Positions 40,533-50,202 of a stretch of 64,000 nt of DNA are shown here, in pieces. Origin of the DNA: Micromonospora sp. NBC_00421 (GTDB taxonomy: Bacteria; Actinomycetota; Actinomycetes; Mycobacteriales; Micromonosporaceae); the NCBI RefSeq assembly GCF_036017915.1, contig NZ_CP107929.1, positions 5,212,001 to 5,276,000 of the forward strand, read 5' to 3'. Each line of letters begins with the position of its first letter. Within the stretch, counting starts at the first letter, position 1. Below the pieces are notes generated by a model that was not told the origin of the DNA, made no database searches, and worked only from the letters and a program-made list of their open reading frames with translations. The position numbers and the translations under genes were made by a program.

Positions 40533-42679
40533 CAGGTGCGGTGCTCCACGCCCACCAGCTCCGTGTCGGATAACTCGGGCTGGACCGAGGTGTCCGGCCC
40601 GTGCGCCGGGCGGGGGTGCACGATGCCGGCCGGGTCCACCAGGACCTCCTCGACCCGGCGGCCGACCAGGCCGGCGATCTCCTCGACCGGTCGGGCGGCG
40701 TCGAGCACCAGGTAGCGCTTCGGGTCGTTGGCCGCGAGGTCGAGGAAGGCGTAACGGACCCGCTCGTGGAAGGCGACGGACTCGGCCTCCAGCCGGTCGG
40801 CCCCCTGGTTGCGGGCGGCCACCCGGGACAGGCCGGTACGCGGGTCGACGTCGAGCAGCACCACCAGGTCGGGCTTGAGCCCGCCGGTGGCCCACGAGGA
40901 GAGCCAGGAGACCTCCTCGACCGGCAGCGTACGGCCGGCGCCCTGGTAGGCCAGGGACGAGTCGACGTACCGGTCGCTGATCACCACCGCGCCCCGGATC
41001 AGGGCGGGGCGGACCACGGTGGCGACGTGGTGGGCCCGGTCGGCGGCGTACAGCAGCGCCTCGGCGCGCGGGGACGGCGCGTCGGCACCGGAATCCTCAA
41101 GCACCAGGGCACGGATCCGCTCCCCCACCACTGTGGCACCCGGTTCACGGGTCACCACCACGTCCCGGGCCTGCGCGCGCAGGCGGGCGGCGAGCGCCTC
41201 CAACTGGGTGGACTTGCCGGCCCCCTCGCCGCCCTCGAAGACCACGAAGAGCCCGTTGGAGACGAACGGCTCGGCCGGCAGCAGTGGCCGGCCCCGCATC
41301 GAACCCCACAGGTCGGCCAGGACCGGCACGCCCTTCTTGTCGTCCATCTGACCGAACGCGCTGATCCCGGCGAAGATGCCGGCCAGACCGGCGGCGAGCA
41401 GCAGCAGGCGGGTGGAGGAGACCGAGATGCCGAGGTCGGCGATGGTGAGCTGGCGCGAGCCGCCGACCCCGACCAGCAGGCTGCTCAGCGCGATGGCCAG
41501 GATCAGCACCAGCCGGGTGCCGATCTGCACCACGGCGAAGACCCGGCCGCGCACCTCGTCGGCGACCTCGCCACCGAGCAGCGTGGTGCCGGCGAGGAAG
41601 GCCATCCCGGCGCCCGCGCCTACCATGATCGCGCCGAGGATGGCCATCGACAGGTGGATGGCGAAGGCCAGCACCAGCACGGAGGCGCTGGCCAGCACGA
41701 TGCTCATGCCGAACCAGCGGCGGCGGGACATGTCCCGGACGATCATCGGCCCGAGCCCGATGCCGATCGCCAGGCCGATGAAGATCGCGCCGAACAGCAT
41801 GTAGAAGGCGGCGTCACCGGCGCCCAGGGAGGCGGCGAAGAACTTGGCGGTGCCGATCACGATGCCGCCACCGGCGAACGCGCCGAAGATGCCCAGCACC
41901 AGGCCCCGGACCAGCGGGGTCTGGCCGATGAACTTCCAGCCCTCGGTGAACTGGCTGAACATGCCCTGCTCGGCGCGCTCACCCCGCTCCCGGGCCTGGG
42001 CCTGGCTGATCTCCTTGATGCCGAAGGCCACCACCAGCGCGGTGGCCAGCCGGGAGAGGGCGTTGAACCAGAGGGCGAGCTGCGCCGGCTCGGCCCAGCC
42101 GGGCATCTCCCCGCCGGTGACCCCGCGCACGCTGCGGTCCAGCACCGCCAGGCCGATCGCGGCGGCGACCGGGGTCAGGCCGTACGTGGTGATCAGGGTG
42201 AGCTGGTTGGCCGTCTCCAGCCGGGCGCGCGGGATGAGGTTGGGGACCGCGGCCTCCTTGGCCGGAATCCAGAGCAGGGTGATCGACTCGATCAGGAAGG
42301 TGGCGATCGCCGCCCAGGTGACCACCACTCCGCCGCGGACGCCGAGCAGCGCGACAAGCGGGATCGAGGCGAAGAGCAGGAAGCGGAGCAGGTCGCAGAT
42401 GACCATCGTCCAGCGCCTGTCGAAGCGGTCGGCGAGCACGCCGGCCACCGGCCCCAGCACCAGCGCCGGGAGCAGCCGGATCGCGATCACCCCACCGAAC
42501 ACCGCACCCTGTGCGGTGCTGCCGGACACCTGGGCGGCGGCGAAGACCGAGGTGGCGAGCAGGCCCAGCCAGTCGCCGAAGGACGCCGCGCCGAGCACGA
42601 TCCAGAGCCGTCGGAACGGCCGGATGCGCAGCACCGAGCGGATCGCCGCCGCACCGGACCGGTCGGTCTGGGCGGTCAC
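40532..42679 (-). CDS. tmk: MFS transporter fused to thymidylate kinase
   Basis: 715 aa from GTG 42679; a good GGAGG lies further up (near 42748) without a standard start codon after it, so the N-terminus is uncertain. Residues ~20-470 are an MFS-type membrane domain of about 12 helices (RPFRRLWIVLGAASFGDWLG, GPVAGVLADRFDRRWTM). From ~478 comes a complete dTMP kinase: FVVFEGGEGAGKSTQ (Lys489), TREPGAT, SDRYVDSSLAYQGAGR. The fusion ties an essential dTDP-synthesis enzyme to the membrane; similar fusions are known in Actinobacteria, but the transported substrate is not. Confidence 0.9.
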   Translation of the reverse strand: MTAQTDRSGAAAIRSVLRIRPFRRLWIVLGAASFGDWLGLLATSVFAAAQVSGSTAQGAVFGGVIAIRLLPALVLGPVAGVLADRFDRRWTMVICDLLRFLLFASIPLVALLGVRGGVVVTWAAIATFLIESITLLWIPAKEAAVPNLIPRARLETANQLTLITTYGLTPVAAAIGLAVLDRSVRGVTGGEMPGWAEPAQLALWFNALSRLATALVVAFGIKEISQAQARERGERAEQGMFSQFTEGWKFIGQTPLVRGLVLGIFGAFAGGGIVIGTAKFFAASLGAGDAAFYMLFGAIFIGLAIGIGLGPMIVRDMSRRRWFGMSIVLASASVLVLAFAIHLSMAILGAIMVGAGAGMAFLAGTTLLGGEVADEVRGRVFAVVQIGTRLVLILAIALSSLLVGVGGSRQLTIADLGISVSSTRLLLLAAGLAGIFAGISAFGQMDDKKGVPVLADLWGSMRGRPLLPAEPFVSNGLFVVFEGGEGAGKSTQLEALAARLRAQARDVVVTREPGATVVGERIRALVLEDSGADAPSPRAEALLYAADRAHHVATVVRPALIRGAVVISDRYVDSSLAYQGAGRTLPVEEVSWLSSWATGGLKPDLVVLLDVDPRTGLSRVAARNQGADRLEAESVAFHERVRYAFLDLAANDPKRYLVLDAARPVEEIAGLVGRRVEEVLVDPAGIVHPRPAHGPDTSVQPELSDTELVGVEHRT

Positions 42680-42926
42680 GCCGCCGGGCGGTGTCCCGGA
42701 CGACGACGCGCCGGACGACTCGCCGTTCTGCTGGCTTTCGATGGCCGTACCTCCACGTGCCGGCCCAACACTGGGCAGTCCCGGTGGAACACTCTAGACC
42801 CGGTGGGAGCCTCCCCACCGGCGACATTCTCCTGCTCGCCGAGCCTAGGCCGCGAACACCACCGACCGCAGCCCGGTAGGACGTGAGGGTATTTCGCATT
42901 GCCGTCCCGACAGTTAGCGTGCATTC

Positions 42927-44135
42927 GTGGTCATCGACAGCGACACCCTGCGCGAACGCCTCGACAAGGCGACCGCCCACCTCGACCCGCCCTACGCCGT
43001 GGTGGACCTCACCGCCTACGACGCCAACGCCGCCGCGCTGGCCGCCCGTAGCGCCGGCAAACCGGTCCGCGCCGCCAGCAAGTCCATCCGGGCGCGCGAG
43101 CTGCTCACCCGGGCGCTCGGGCAGCCCGGCTGGGCCGGCGTGATGGCCTTCACCCTGGCCGAGGCGAACTGGCTGGTCCGCTCCGGCGCGACCGACGACG
43201 CGCTGGTGGCGTACCCGACCGCCGATCGGGGAGCGCTCGCCGAGCTGGCCGCCGACCCGCAGCTCGCCGCGGCGGTCACCCTCATGATCGACAGCACCGG
43301 GCAACTGGACCTGATCGACACGGTGTGCCCCCCGGGCCGCCGCCCCGAGCTGCGGGTCTGCCTCGACCTGGACGCCTCCTGGCGACCCCTGCGCGGGCGG
43401 GTGCACGTCGGGGTGCGCCGCTCGCCGGTGCACAGTGCCCGGGCCGCCGGCGCGCTGGCCGCCGCCGTCGGCCGTCGGGCCGGCTTCCGGCTGGTCGGTC
43501 TGATGTCGTACGAGGCACAGATCGCCGGTCTCGGGGACGCCCCGCCCGGACAGGCCGTGCTCAGCGCCGCGATCCGGATCGCCCAGCGCGGGTCGTACCG
43601 GGAACTGCTGGCCCGCCGGGGGGCGGCGGTCACCGCCGTCCGCGAACACGCCGACCTGGAGTTCGTCAACGGCGGCGGCACCGGCAGCGTGGCCGCCACC
43701 AGCGCCGACCCCTCAGTCACCGAGGTCACCGCCGGCTCGGGCCTGTACGGGCCGACGCTGTTCGACGCGTACCGGGCCTGGCGGCCGGCCCCGGCGGCGT
43801 TCTTCGCCTGCGCGGTGGTCCGCCGGCCGACCCCGCAGATCGCGACGGTGCTCGGCGGCGGCTGGATCGCCTCCGGCCCGGCGGCGAAGAGCCGGCTGCC
43901 CCGACCCTGGCTGCCGGCCGGGTTGGCACTGGTCGGCAGCGAGGGCGCGGGCGAGGTGCAGACCCCGCTCACCGGTGCCGCCGCAGCGGACCTGCGGATC
44001 GGCGACCGGGTGTGGTTCCGGCACGCCAAGGCCGGCGAACTCTGCGAACGGGTCAACGAACTGCACCTGGTCGACGGCGACACGGTCGTCGCCACGGTGC
44101 CCACCTACCGGGGCGAGGGCCGCGCCTTCCTCTGA
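42927..44135 (+). CDS. Fold-type III PLP enzyme, amino-acid deaminase/aldolase type
   Basis: 402 aa from GTG. The alanine-racemase-like barrel has PLP Lys52 in VRAASKSIR, MIDSTGQLDLID, LRVCLDLDASWRP and the C-terminal metal-binding-like LGGGWIASGP and NELHLV, as in D-threonine aldolase/D-serine dehydratase relatives. The activity is probably deamination or retro-aldol cleavage of a D-amino acid. It stands alone, divergent from tmk across 247 bp. Confidence 0.85.
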   Translation: MVIDSDTLRERLDKATAHLDPPYAVVDLTAYDANAAALAARSAGKPVRAASKSIRARELLTRALGQPGWAGVMAFTLAEANWLVRSGATDDALVAYPTADRGALAELAADPQLAAAVTLMIDSTGQLDLIDTVCPPGRRPELRVCLDLDASWRPLRGRVHVGVRRSPVHSARAAGALAAAVGRRAGFRLVGLMSYEAQIAGLGDAPPGQAVLSAAIRIAQRGSYRELLARRGAAVTAVREHADLEFVNGGGTGSVAATSADPSVTEVTAGSGLYGPTLFDAYRAWRPAPAAFFACAVVRRPTPQIATVLGGGWIASGPAAKSRLPRPWLPAGLALVGSEGAGEVQTPLTGAAAADLRIGDRVWFRHAKAGELCERVNELHLVDGDTVVATVPTYRGEGRAFL

Positions 44136-44182
44136 CGGCGTCCCACGCCCAGGGCCGGGCGCGGCTCAGGGCTGGGCGCGGC

Positions 44183-44836
44183 CTAAGGCTGGGCGACGGG
44201 CCCGGCCGGGGCCTCGACGTGCCGGTGCAGGTATTCGCGGATGAGCGCCTTGGCCTCGGCGAGGACCCGCTCGTCGCCCTCCGGCTTGCGGCGGAACGCC
44301 AGCTTGATCAGGGCGTCGGCGGCCTCGACGGCGATCTCCAGGCAGAACCGTAGGCGCGGCTCGTCGATCATGCCGAACCGTTCGGTGAGCACCCGGGCCA
44401 ACTGGTCGGCGATCACGCCGTTGTTGTCCCGCTGCTCGTCGAGCAGGTGCAGGTCGACCACGTCGCCGAAGTGCAGGGTCCGGAAGCCCGGGACGGTGCG
44501 GTGCATGGAGATGTACTCGTCGATCCCGGCGTCGACACCGTCCCACCAGTGGGTCAGGTCGTCCGAGGCGAACCGCTCGTCGAGGCGCTGGAGGTAGGAC
44601 TCCATGGTGCGCAGGGTCAACGCCTGCACGATCGCCCGTTTGTCCGGGAAGAACTGGTAGACCGACCCGATCGCCACCTCGGCCCGCTCGGCGAGCAGCG
44701 TGGTGGTCAACCCCTCGTAGCCCACCTCGTCGACGAGCTCGGCACAGGCGTCCAACATCCGTTGGACGCGCGCGACACTTCGACCCTGCACCGGAACGCG
44801 GCGCAGCGGTCCGGTCGTGGCGGCTGGTGTGGACAC
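44183..44836 (-). CDS. TetR-family regulator
   Basis: 217 aa from GTG 44836. The N-terminal domain has MLDACAELVDEVGYEGLTTT, then LLAERAEVAIGSVYQFFPDK, the helix-turn-helix with the YQFFP end. The C-terminal domain includes EISMHRTVPGFRTLHFG-like sequence (true order EYISMHRTVPGFRTLHFGD) seen in a broad actinobacterial TetR group. It diverges from the lactone-oxidase gene across 147 bp and may control it; converges on the PLP-enzyme gene. Confidence 0.88.
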   Translation of the reverse strand: MSTPAATTGPLRRVPVQGRSVARVQRMLDACAELVDEVGYEGLTTTLLAERAEVAIGSVYQFFPDKRAIVQALTLRTMESYLQRLDERFASDDLTHWWDGVDAGIDEYISMHRTVPGFRTLHFGDVVDLHLLDEQRDNNGVIADQLARVLTERFGMIDEPRLRFCLEIAVEAADALIKLAFRRKPEGDERVLAEAKALIREYLHRHVEAPAGPVAQP

Positions 44837-44983
44837 TCGGCGCCACCCCCCTTCGACGAAAGAACATATCCACATGTCACGAGGCCGTGACTACCGGTAC
44901 AACGAGCGGACCTCGATTGCGGTATTTACCAGGCACAACGTTCCTGATATGAAGGCAGTTCACATTCATGTCGAGGAGCGCCG

Positions 44984-46291
44984 ATGGCCGGTACCGCCAC
45001 CGCTTGGTCCAACTGGGCCGGCAACCAGCACAGCGTCGCCACCGCCATCCTGCGCCCTACCACCGTCGAGGACATAGCCGAGGCGGTCCTGGACGTGGCG
45101 GGCGCGGGTGAGCGGATCCGGGTGGTCGGCAGCGGCCACTCGTTCACCCCCATCGCCCTGTCGGACGGGCGGCGGATGGAGTTGTCCGCGCTGCGGACCG
45201 AGGTCCGGGTGGACCGCGACGCCCGGCTGGTCACCGTGCCCGCCGGGACGACCCTGCGGGCGCTCAACGCGCTGCTCGCCGGGCACGGCCTGGCCATGCC
45301 CAACCTGGGCGACATCGACGCGCAGACCATCGCCGGGGCGATCTCCACAGGCACCCACGGCACCGGCGCCGCGTACGGCTGCCTGTCCACCTTCGTCGAG
45401 GCGCTCACCATGGTCACCGGCACCGGTGAGGTGCTGCACTGCTCGGCCCGGGAGCACCCGGAGATCTTCGCCGCCGCCCGGGTCGGGCTGGGGGCGCTCG
45501 GGGTGCTGGTGGACGTCACGCTGCGCTGCGTGGACGCCTTCACCCTGCGCGCGCACGAACGGCCCGCCCCGCTGGACGAGGTGCTGGGCGACCTGCCCGG
45601 ACTCGTCGGCCGACACGACCACGTCGAGTTCTACTGGTTCCCGTACACCGACCGGGTTCAGGTCAAGACCAACGACCGGGTGCCGGCCGACGACCGGCCG
45701 CTGCCCCGCTGGCGGGGCTGGCTGGACGACGACTTCCTCGCCAACACGGTCTTCGCCGGGGCCTGCCGGCTGGGCCGCGCCGTGCCGGCGCTGGCCCCCG
45801 CCATCAGCGCGGTGTCCGCCCGGGCGCTCACCGAGCGCACCTACACCGGGCGCTCCGACACCGTCTTCTGCACCCCGCGCCGGGTCCGCTTCGTGGAGAT
45901 GGAGTACGGCATCCCGCGCGCCGCCCTGCCGCAGGCGCTGGCGGAGCTGCGGCGCATCGTCGACCGGCTGCCGTTCAAGGTGCTCTTCCCGGTCGAGGTG
46001 CGGTTCACCGCCGCCGACGACATCTGGCTGTCCCACGGCTACGGACGCGACTCGGCCTACCTCGCCGTGCACCAGTACGTCGGCATGCCGCACGAACCGT
46101 ACTTCCGGGCCTTCGAGGAGGTCGCCGCCGGGCTGGGTGGCCGCCCCCACTGGGGAAAGCTGCACTACCGGGACGCGGCCTCCCTGGCGACCGCGTACCC
46201 GAGGTTCGCCGACTTCCAGGACCTCCGCGCCCGCCTCGACCCCGGCCGGGTCCTCACCAACCCGCACCTGGACCACATCCTCGGCCCCTAA
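44984..46291 (+). CDS. FAD-linked sugar-1,4-lactone oxidase
   Basis: 435 aa. The VAO-type FAD domain has VVGSGHSFTP with His52 placed for covalent FAD attachment, then AGAISTGTHGTG. The C-terminal ALO domain ends with RPHWGKLHYR, the HWGK motif of D-arabinono/L-gulono-1,4-lactone oxidases and alditol oxidases. It should oxidise a sugar lactone or alditol with O2. Divergent from a TetR gene that may regulate it. Confidence 0.9.
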   Translation: MAGTATAWSNWAGNQHSVATAILRPTTVEDIAEAVLDVAGAGERIRVVGSGHSFTPIALSDGRRMELSALRTEVRVDRDARLVTVPAGTTLRALNALLAGHGLAMPNLGDIDAQTIAGAISTGTHGTGAAYGCLSTFVEALTMVTGTGEVLHCSAREHPEIFAAARVGLGALGVLVDVTLRCVDAFTLRAHERPAPLDEVLGDLPGLVGRHDHVEFYWFPYTDRVQVKTNDRVPADDRPLPRWRGWLDDDFLANTVFAGACRLGRAVPALAPAISAVSARALTERTYTGRSDTVFCTPRRVRFVEMEYGIPRAALPQALAELRRIVDRLPFKVLFPVEVRFTAADDIWLSHGYGRDSAYLAVHQYVGMPHEPYFRAFEEVAAGLGGRPHWGKLHYRDAASLATAYPRFADFQDLRARLDPGRVLTNPHLDHILGP

Positions 46292-46312
46292 CTCACCCCC
46301 ACCACCGCGAGC

Positions 46313-46351
46313 TTGGCAGGAAGTGGCCCTCCTGGGGCCGTTTCCTACCAA
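46313..46351. terminator. Bidirectional terminator between lactone oxidase and topA
   Basis: 17-nt arms (46313-46329, 46335-46351) pair with three mismatches around a 5-nt loop. Confidence 0.7.
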
Positions 46352-46369
46352 GATCCCGACGGACCTGCC

Positions 46370-46400
46370 GGGTGGGTGGGTGGGTGGGTGGGTGGGTGGG
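46370..46400 (+). repeat. (GGGT)n repeat abutting the topA stop codon
   Basis: Eight consecutive GGG triplets spaced by single T lie directly next to the topA TAA. This is an ideal intramolecular G-quadruplex motif on the plus strand and a slippage-prone microsatellite. Confidence 0.9.
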
Positions 46401-49253
46401 TTACTCGGCGGCGGTGGTGGCCTTGCGGGGGGTGGCCTTCTTGGCGGGGGCCTTCTTGGCCGTGGTGGCCTTGGCGGTGGCGGTCTTCTTGGCGACCGTG
46501 GACTTCGCGGCGGCGGTCTTCTTCGCCGCCGTCGCCTTGGTCGCCGTCGTCTTCTTGGCGGGGGCCTTCTTGGCTGCGGTCTTCTTCGCCGCCGCCTTCT
46601 TCGGCGCGGGACCCTTGGCCCGCTTCTCGGCCAGCATCTCGGACGCCTGCGCGATGGTCAGCTCCTCCGGGGTCTGCCCGCGCCGCAGCGACGCGTTGAA
46701 CTCCCCGTCGGTGACGTACGGCCCGAACCGCCCGTCCTTGATCACCAGTGGCTTCTCGGTCAGCGGGTCGACGCCCATCTCGCGCAGCGGGGGCGCGGCG
46801 GCCCGACGCTGGCGGGTCTTCGGGGCGGCCAGCAGGGCCAGCGCCTCGTCGAGGGTGACGGTGAACATCTTGTCTTCCGAGTCCAGCGAGCGGAACTCGT
46901 CACCACGCTTGACGTACGGGCCGTAGCGGCCGTTGTTGGCGACCACTTCGCCGCCGTCCGGGGCAACACCGAGCACCCGGGGCAGGCTGAGCAGCTTCAA
47001 CGCCTCGTCGAGGGTGAGCGAGTCGGGCGTCTGCGTCCGCAGCAGGGACGACTTCCGCTCGCCGCTGGCGACGTACGGGCCGAACCGGCCGGACTTGAGC
47101 AGGATCGGTTCCCCGGTGGCCGGGTCGTCGCCGAGCTTGCGCTCGCCGCCACCGCCGAGGAACAGCTCGTGCACCTTCTCCGGGGTCAGCTCGTCGGGGG
47201 CCAGCCCCTCCGGGATAGGTGCCCGGTCGCCCTGGCTGCCGCCCTCCTCGCCGTCGACCTTCGGTGCCGGCTGCTCGCCGGGGACCGACCGCTGCAGGTA
47301 CGGCCCGAACCGGCCGACCCGGACGACGACCTCACGCCCCTCGTCGTCGGTGTGCAGCGGGATCGAGTTGACGCTGCGCGCGTCGATCTCGCTGATGTCC
47401 TCGGTGACCAGCTTCTTCAGCCCGCCCGCGTGGGCGATGGCCTGGTCACCGGTGCCGTTGCTGCTGCCGAAGTAGAACGCGGTGAGGAAGTCGACGGCGG
47501 CGTGGTCGCCCCCGGCGATCTCGTCCAGCTCGTTTTCCATGCTGGCGGTGAAGTCGTAGTCGATCAGGCGCGGGTAGTGCCGTTCCATCAGCCCGATCAC
47601 CGCGAACGCCAGGAACGTCGGGATCATCGCCTGGCCGCGCTTGGTGACGTAGCCCCGGTCCTGGATCGTCTGCATGATCGACGCGTACGTCGACGGGCGG
47701 CCGATGCCCAGTTCCTCCAGCGACTTCACCAGCGACGCCTCGGTGTACCGCGACGGCGGCTGGGTGTGGTGGCCCTGCGCGGCCAGCTCGTCGGCGGTCA
47801 GCGGCTGGTCCTTGACCAGGGTGGGCAGTCGACGCTCGGCGTCCTCCGCCTCGGCGTTCTCGTCGTCGCTGGACTCGACGTACGCGCGCAGGAAGCCCGG
47901 GTCGGTGATGGTCTTGCCGGTCGCGCCGAAGTCCGCCTCCTCCTGGGCGGCGGAGACCGCCCGGATGCGCACCGAGACGCTGGAGCCGACCGCGTCGGTC
48001 ATCTGCGAGGCGATGGTGCGCCGCCAGATCAGCTCGTAGAGCTTGAACTCCTCGCCGGACAGCTCCTTGGCCACGTCGCCCGGGGTGCGGAAGTTGTCCC
48101 CCGCCGGGCGGATCGCCTCGTGCGCCTCCTGGGCGTTCTTCACCTTGCCGGTGTAGCGGCGCGGCTCCGGCGGCACGCTGCGCTCGCCGTACAGCTCGAC
48201 GATCTGCCGGCGGGCCGCCGCGATGGCGGTCTCCGACAGGTTCACCGAGTCGGTACGCATGTAGGTGATGTAGCCGTTCTCGTAGAGCCGCTGCGCGGTG
48301 CGCATCGTCTGCTGCGACGAGAACCGCATCTTGCGGGCCGCCTCCTGCTGCAGGGTGGAGGTGATGAACGGCGCGTACGGGCGACGACGGTAGGGCTTCT
48401 CCTCGACCCGGGTGACGGTGAACGGCCGCCCGTCGAGCCGGGCCGCCAGCCCACGGGCCCCGCTCTCGTCGAGGTGCACCACGCCCGCGCCGGGCCGTAC
48501 CTTGCCGGTGGTCGGCTCGAAGTCCTTGCCGGTGGCGATCCGGTCGCCGTTCAGGGCGACCAGGGTGGCGTTGAAGTGGCGTGGGCCCTCGCCCGGCTTC
48601 GCCACCGCCAGGGTGGCGAGGATGTCCCAGTACTCCGCGGTGCGGAACGCCATCCGCTGGCGTTCCCGCTCGACCACGATCCGGGTCGCCACGGACTGCA
48701 CCCGGCCCGCCGAGAGCCTCGGCATGACTTTCTTCCACAGCACCGGGGAGACCTCGTAGCCGTACAACCGGTCGAGGATGCGGCGGGCCTCCTGGGCGTC
48801 GACCAGATCCCTGTCGATCTCCCGGGGGTTGGCCACCGCGGCCTGGATGGCCGGCTTGGTGATCTCGTGGAAGACCATCCGCTTGACCGGCACCTTGGGC
48901 TTGAGGGTCTCCACCAGGTGCCAGGCGATTGCCTCGCCCTCGCGGTCCTCGTCGGTGGCCAGGAAGATCTCGTCGACCTCCTTGGCCAGCTTCACCAGCT
49001 TGTTGATCTGTTGCCTGCGGTCGGCAGAGACCACGTAGAGGGCGTGGAAGCCGTTGTCGACGTCCACCCCGAGCCGGGCCCACGGCTCGCCCTTGTACTT
49101 GGCCGGCACGTCGGCGGCGTTGCGGGGGAGGTCCCGGACGTGGCCGAAGCTGGCCTCCACGACGTACCCCGGGCCGAGGTAGCCCGAGATCGTCTTGGCC
49201 TTCGCCGGTGACTCGACGATGACCAGACGGGTGGTTCCAGCTCTGCTCGGCAC
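46401..49253 (-). CDS. topA: DNA topoisomerase I
   Basis: 950 aa from GTG 49253 after GGGGAGAG. The Toprim domain has LVIVESPAKAKTI and DEDREGEAIAWH; the catalytic Tyr331 is in YITYMRTDS. The C-terminus lacks Cys4 zinc fingers and instead has four Toprim_Crpt-type GR(F/Y)GPY repeats followed by a ~70-residue Lys/Ala/Thr-rich tail, the actinobacterial form in which the tail supports processive DNA relaxation. It removes negative supercoils. Flanking genes are in the order found in many Actinobacteria. Confidence 0.97.
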   Translation of the reverse strand: MPSRAGTTRLVIVESPAKAKTISGYLGPGYVVEASFGHVRDLPRNAADVPAKYKGEPWARLGVDVDNGFHALYVVSADRRQQINKLVKLAKEVDEIFLATDEDREGEAIAWHLVETLKPKVPVKRMVFHEITKPAIQAAVANPREIDRDLVDAQEARRILDRLYGYEVSPVLWKKVMPRLSAGRVQSVATRIVVERERQRMAFRTAEYWDILATLAVAKPGEGPRHFNATLVALNGDRIATGKDFEPTTGKVRPGAGVVHLDESGARGLAARLDGRPFTVTRVEEKPYRRRPYAPFITSTLQQEAARKMRFSSQQTMRTAQRLYENGYITYMRTDSVNLSETAIAAARRQIVELYGERSVPPEPRRYTGKVKNAQEAHEAIRPAGDNFRTPGDVAKELSGEEFKLYELIWRRTIASQMTDAVGSSVSVRIRAVSAAQEEADFGATGKTITDPGFLRAYVESSDDENAEAEDAERRLPTLVKDQPLTADELAAQGHHTQPPSRYTEASLVKSLEELGIGRPSTYASIMQTIQDRGYVTKRGQAMIPTFLAFAVIGLMERHYPRLIDYDFTASMENELDEIAGGDHAAVDFLTAFYFGSSNGTGDQAIAHAGGLKKLVTEDISEIDARSVNSIPLHTDDEGREVVVRVGRFGPYLQRSVPGEQPAPKVDGEEGGSQGDRAPIPEGLAPDELTPEKVHELFLGGGGERKLGDDPATGEPILLKSGRFGPYVASGERKSSLLRTQTPDSLTLDEALKLLSLPRVLGVAPDGGEVVANNGRYGPYVKRGDEFRSLDSEDKMFTVTLDEALALLAAPKTRQRRAAAPPLREMGVDPLTEKPLVIKDGRFGPYVTDGEFNASLRRGQTPEELTIAQASEMLAEKRAKGPAPKKAAAKKTAAKKAPAKKTTATKATAAKKTAAAKSTVAKKTATAKATTAKKAPAKKATPRKATTAAE

Positions 49254-49596
49254 GTCTCTCCCCGACCTCACTCCTGCTCCGGGCCCGATTCGGGCCGTGT
49301 TGCGCCCGCCGGACCATCGTCGGTCCGGATGTCCAACGTAACGCGCCGTCCGGGTTCCGGGTCCCGGGGGCGGCAAACAGCGTTCGCGCGGCGGCACCAC
49401 CGACGCCGCACGGGCCTCAGCGGCCGGACGGCGCCACCGTACACCGTGGGTAGGGCCCGAAGTGGGCCACGGTGACGATGACAGCCCCCCGACCTGGGCG
49501 AATCCCGCTGTTCACAGAGTGAGACGGTAGCCCTACCGTCCGCGATACTGTCCTTGATCGGACAGTAGACCCGCGCACGGTCACGGTCCGGCCGGG
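49254..49596. promoter_or_regulatory. topA upstream region with two perfect palindromes
   Basis: 343 bp without a gene. GACGGTAG-CC-CTACCGTC (49523-49540) and TACTGTCC-TTGATC-GGACAGTA (49546-49567) have fully complementary 8-bp arms. They are 30-75 nt past the stop of the 49597-50202 gene, so one may be its terminator, and 270-310 nt before topA, so they may also be operators. A third stem with GGCCC-GAAGT-GGGCC lies near 49458-49472. The topA promoter should be within this region. Confidence 0.5.
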
Positions 49597-50202
49597 TCAC
49601 GGCCAGAGGTCGGCGGGGGCGGCCGGTGGGCGGTCGCCGACCAGCTCGGCCAGCCGGGCCAGCCGCCGGACGCCGATCCGGTACGCCGGTCCGCCCGCCT
49701 CCGCCTCCTCCAGCAGCGCCGCCGGCAGGCCCACCACCGCGAGCGCCGCCCGCACCACCGGCCACCACGGCTCGTCGCGGGGATCCAGGCGCAGCAGCAG
49801 GCCGGCGTCGTCGGCGGCGCCGGCAGCGGCCAGCCAGAGGCGCAGCCGCCGACCGTGGAGATGGAAGTGGGCGGGTGGGCGCTTGACCCCGCCGGCCAGC
49901 CAGGCAGTCGCCAGCGGGGCCAGGGTGGTCAGGTACGAGGTACGCACGACGTAACGCTGCTCGCCGGTCGCCTCCCAGCCCGCCGCGAGCCCCCGGCGGG
50001 CCAGCTCGGCGACGAGCACGTGCACCCGCCAGGCCGAGTCCACCTCGACGGACAGCCTGGCGGTACGCCCCATCCGGTGCACCTCCGCCGGGCCGGCCAG
50101 CAGCCCGGCCAGGTCGGCGACGGACGGATCGGCGGCCTCGGTGCCGAACAGCGACAGTTGGCGCACCGGCTCTCCGGGCGGGTCGGCACGACTCAGCGAC
50201 AC
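49597..50202 (-). CDS. Conserved protein of unknown function
   Basis: 201 aa from GTG 50202, overlapping the upstream lipoprotein gene by 10 nt. It reads RQLSLFGTEAADPSVADLAG near the start, then VEVDSAWRVHVLVAELARRG and RTSYLTTLAPLATAWLAGG. It has no signal peptide or membrane helix and contains two possible alpha/beta segments with a LxxLxxxxW pattern. Similar proteins occur next to topA in other actinomycetes to my knowledge, but I cannot give a function. Confidence 0.75.
   Translation of the reverse strand: MSLSRADPPGEPVRQLSLFGTEAADPSVADLAGLLAGPAEVHRMGRTARLSVEVDSAWRVHVLVAELARRGLAAGWEATGEQRYVVRTSYLTTLAPLATAWLAGGVKRPPAHFHLHGRRLRLWLAAAGAADDAGLLLRLDPRDEPWWPVVRAALAVVGLPAALLEEAEAGGPAYRIGVRRLARLAELVGDRPPAAPADLWP

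Noticed and set aside
46313..46351. Riboswitch or structured RNA before topA
   Set aside because: The hairpin is downstream of both convergent genes, not in a leader, so it is better read as a terminator.
45108..49211. 1367-codon plus-strand open frame
   Set aside because: It crosses from the lactone oxidase into antisense of topA, with no start signal and composition typical of a shadow frame.
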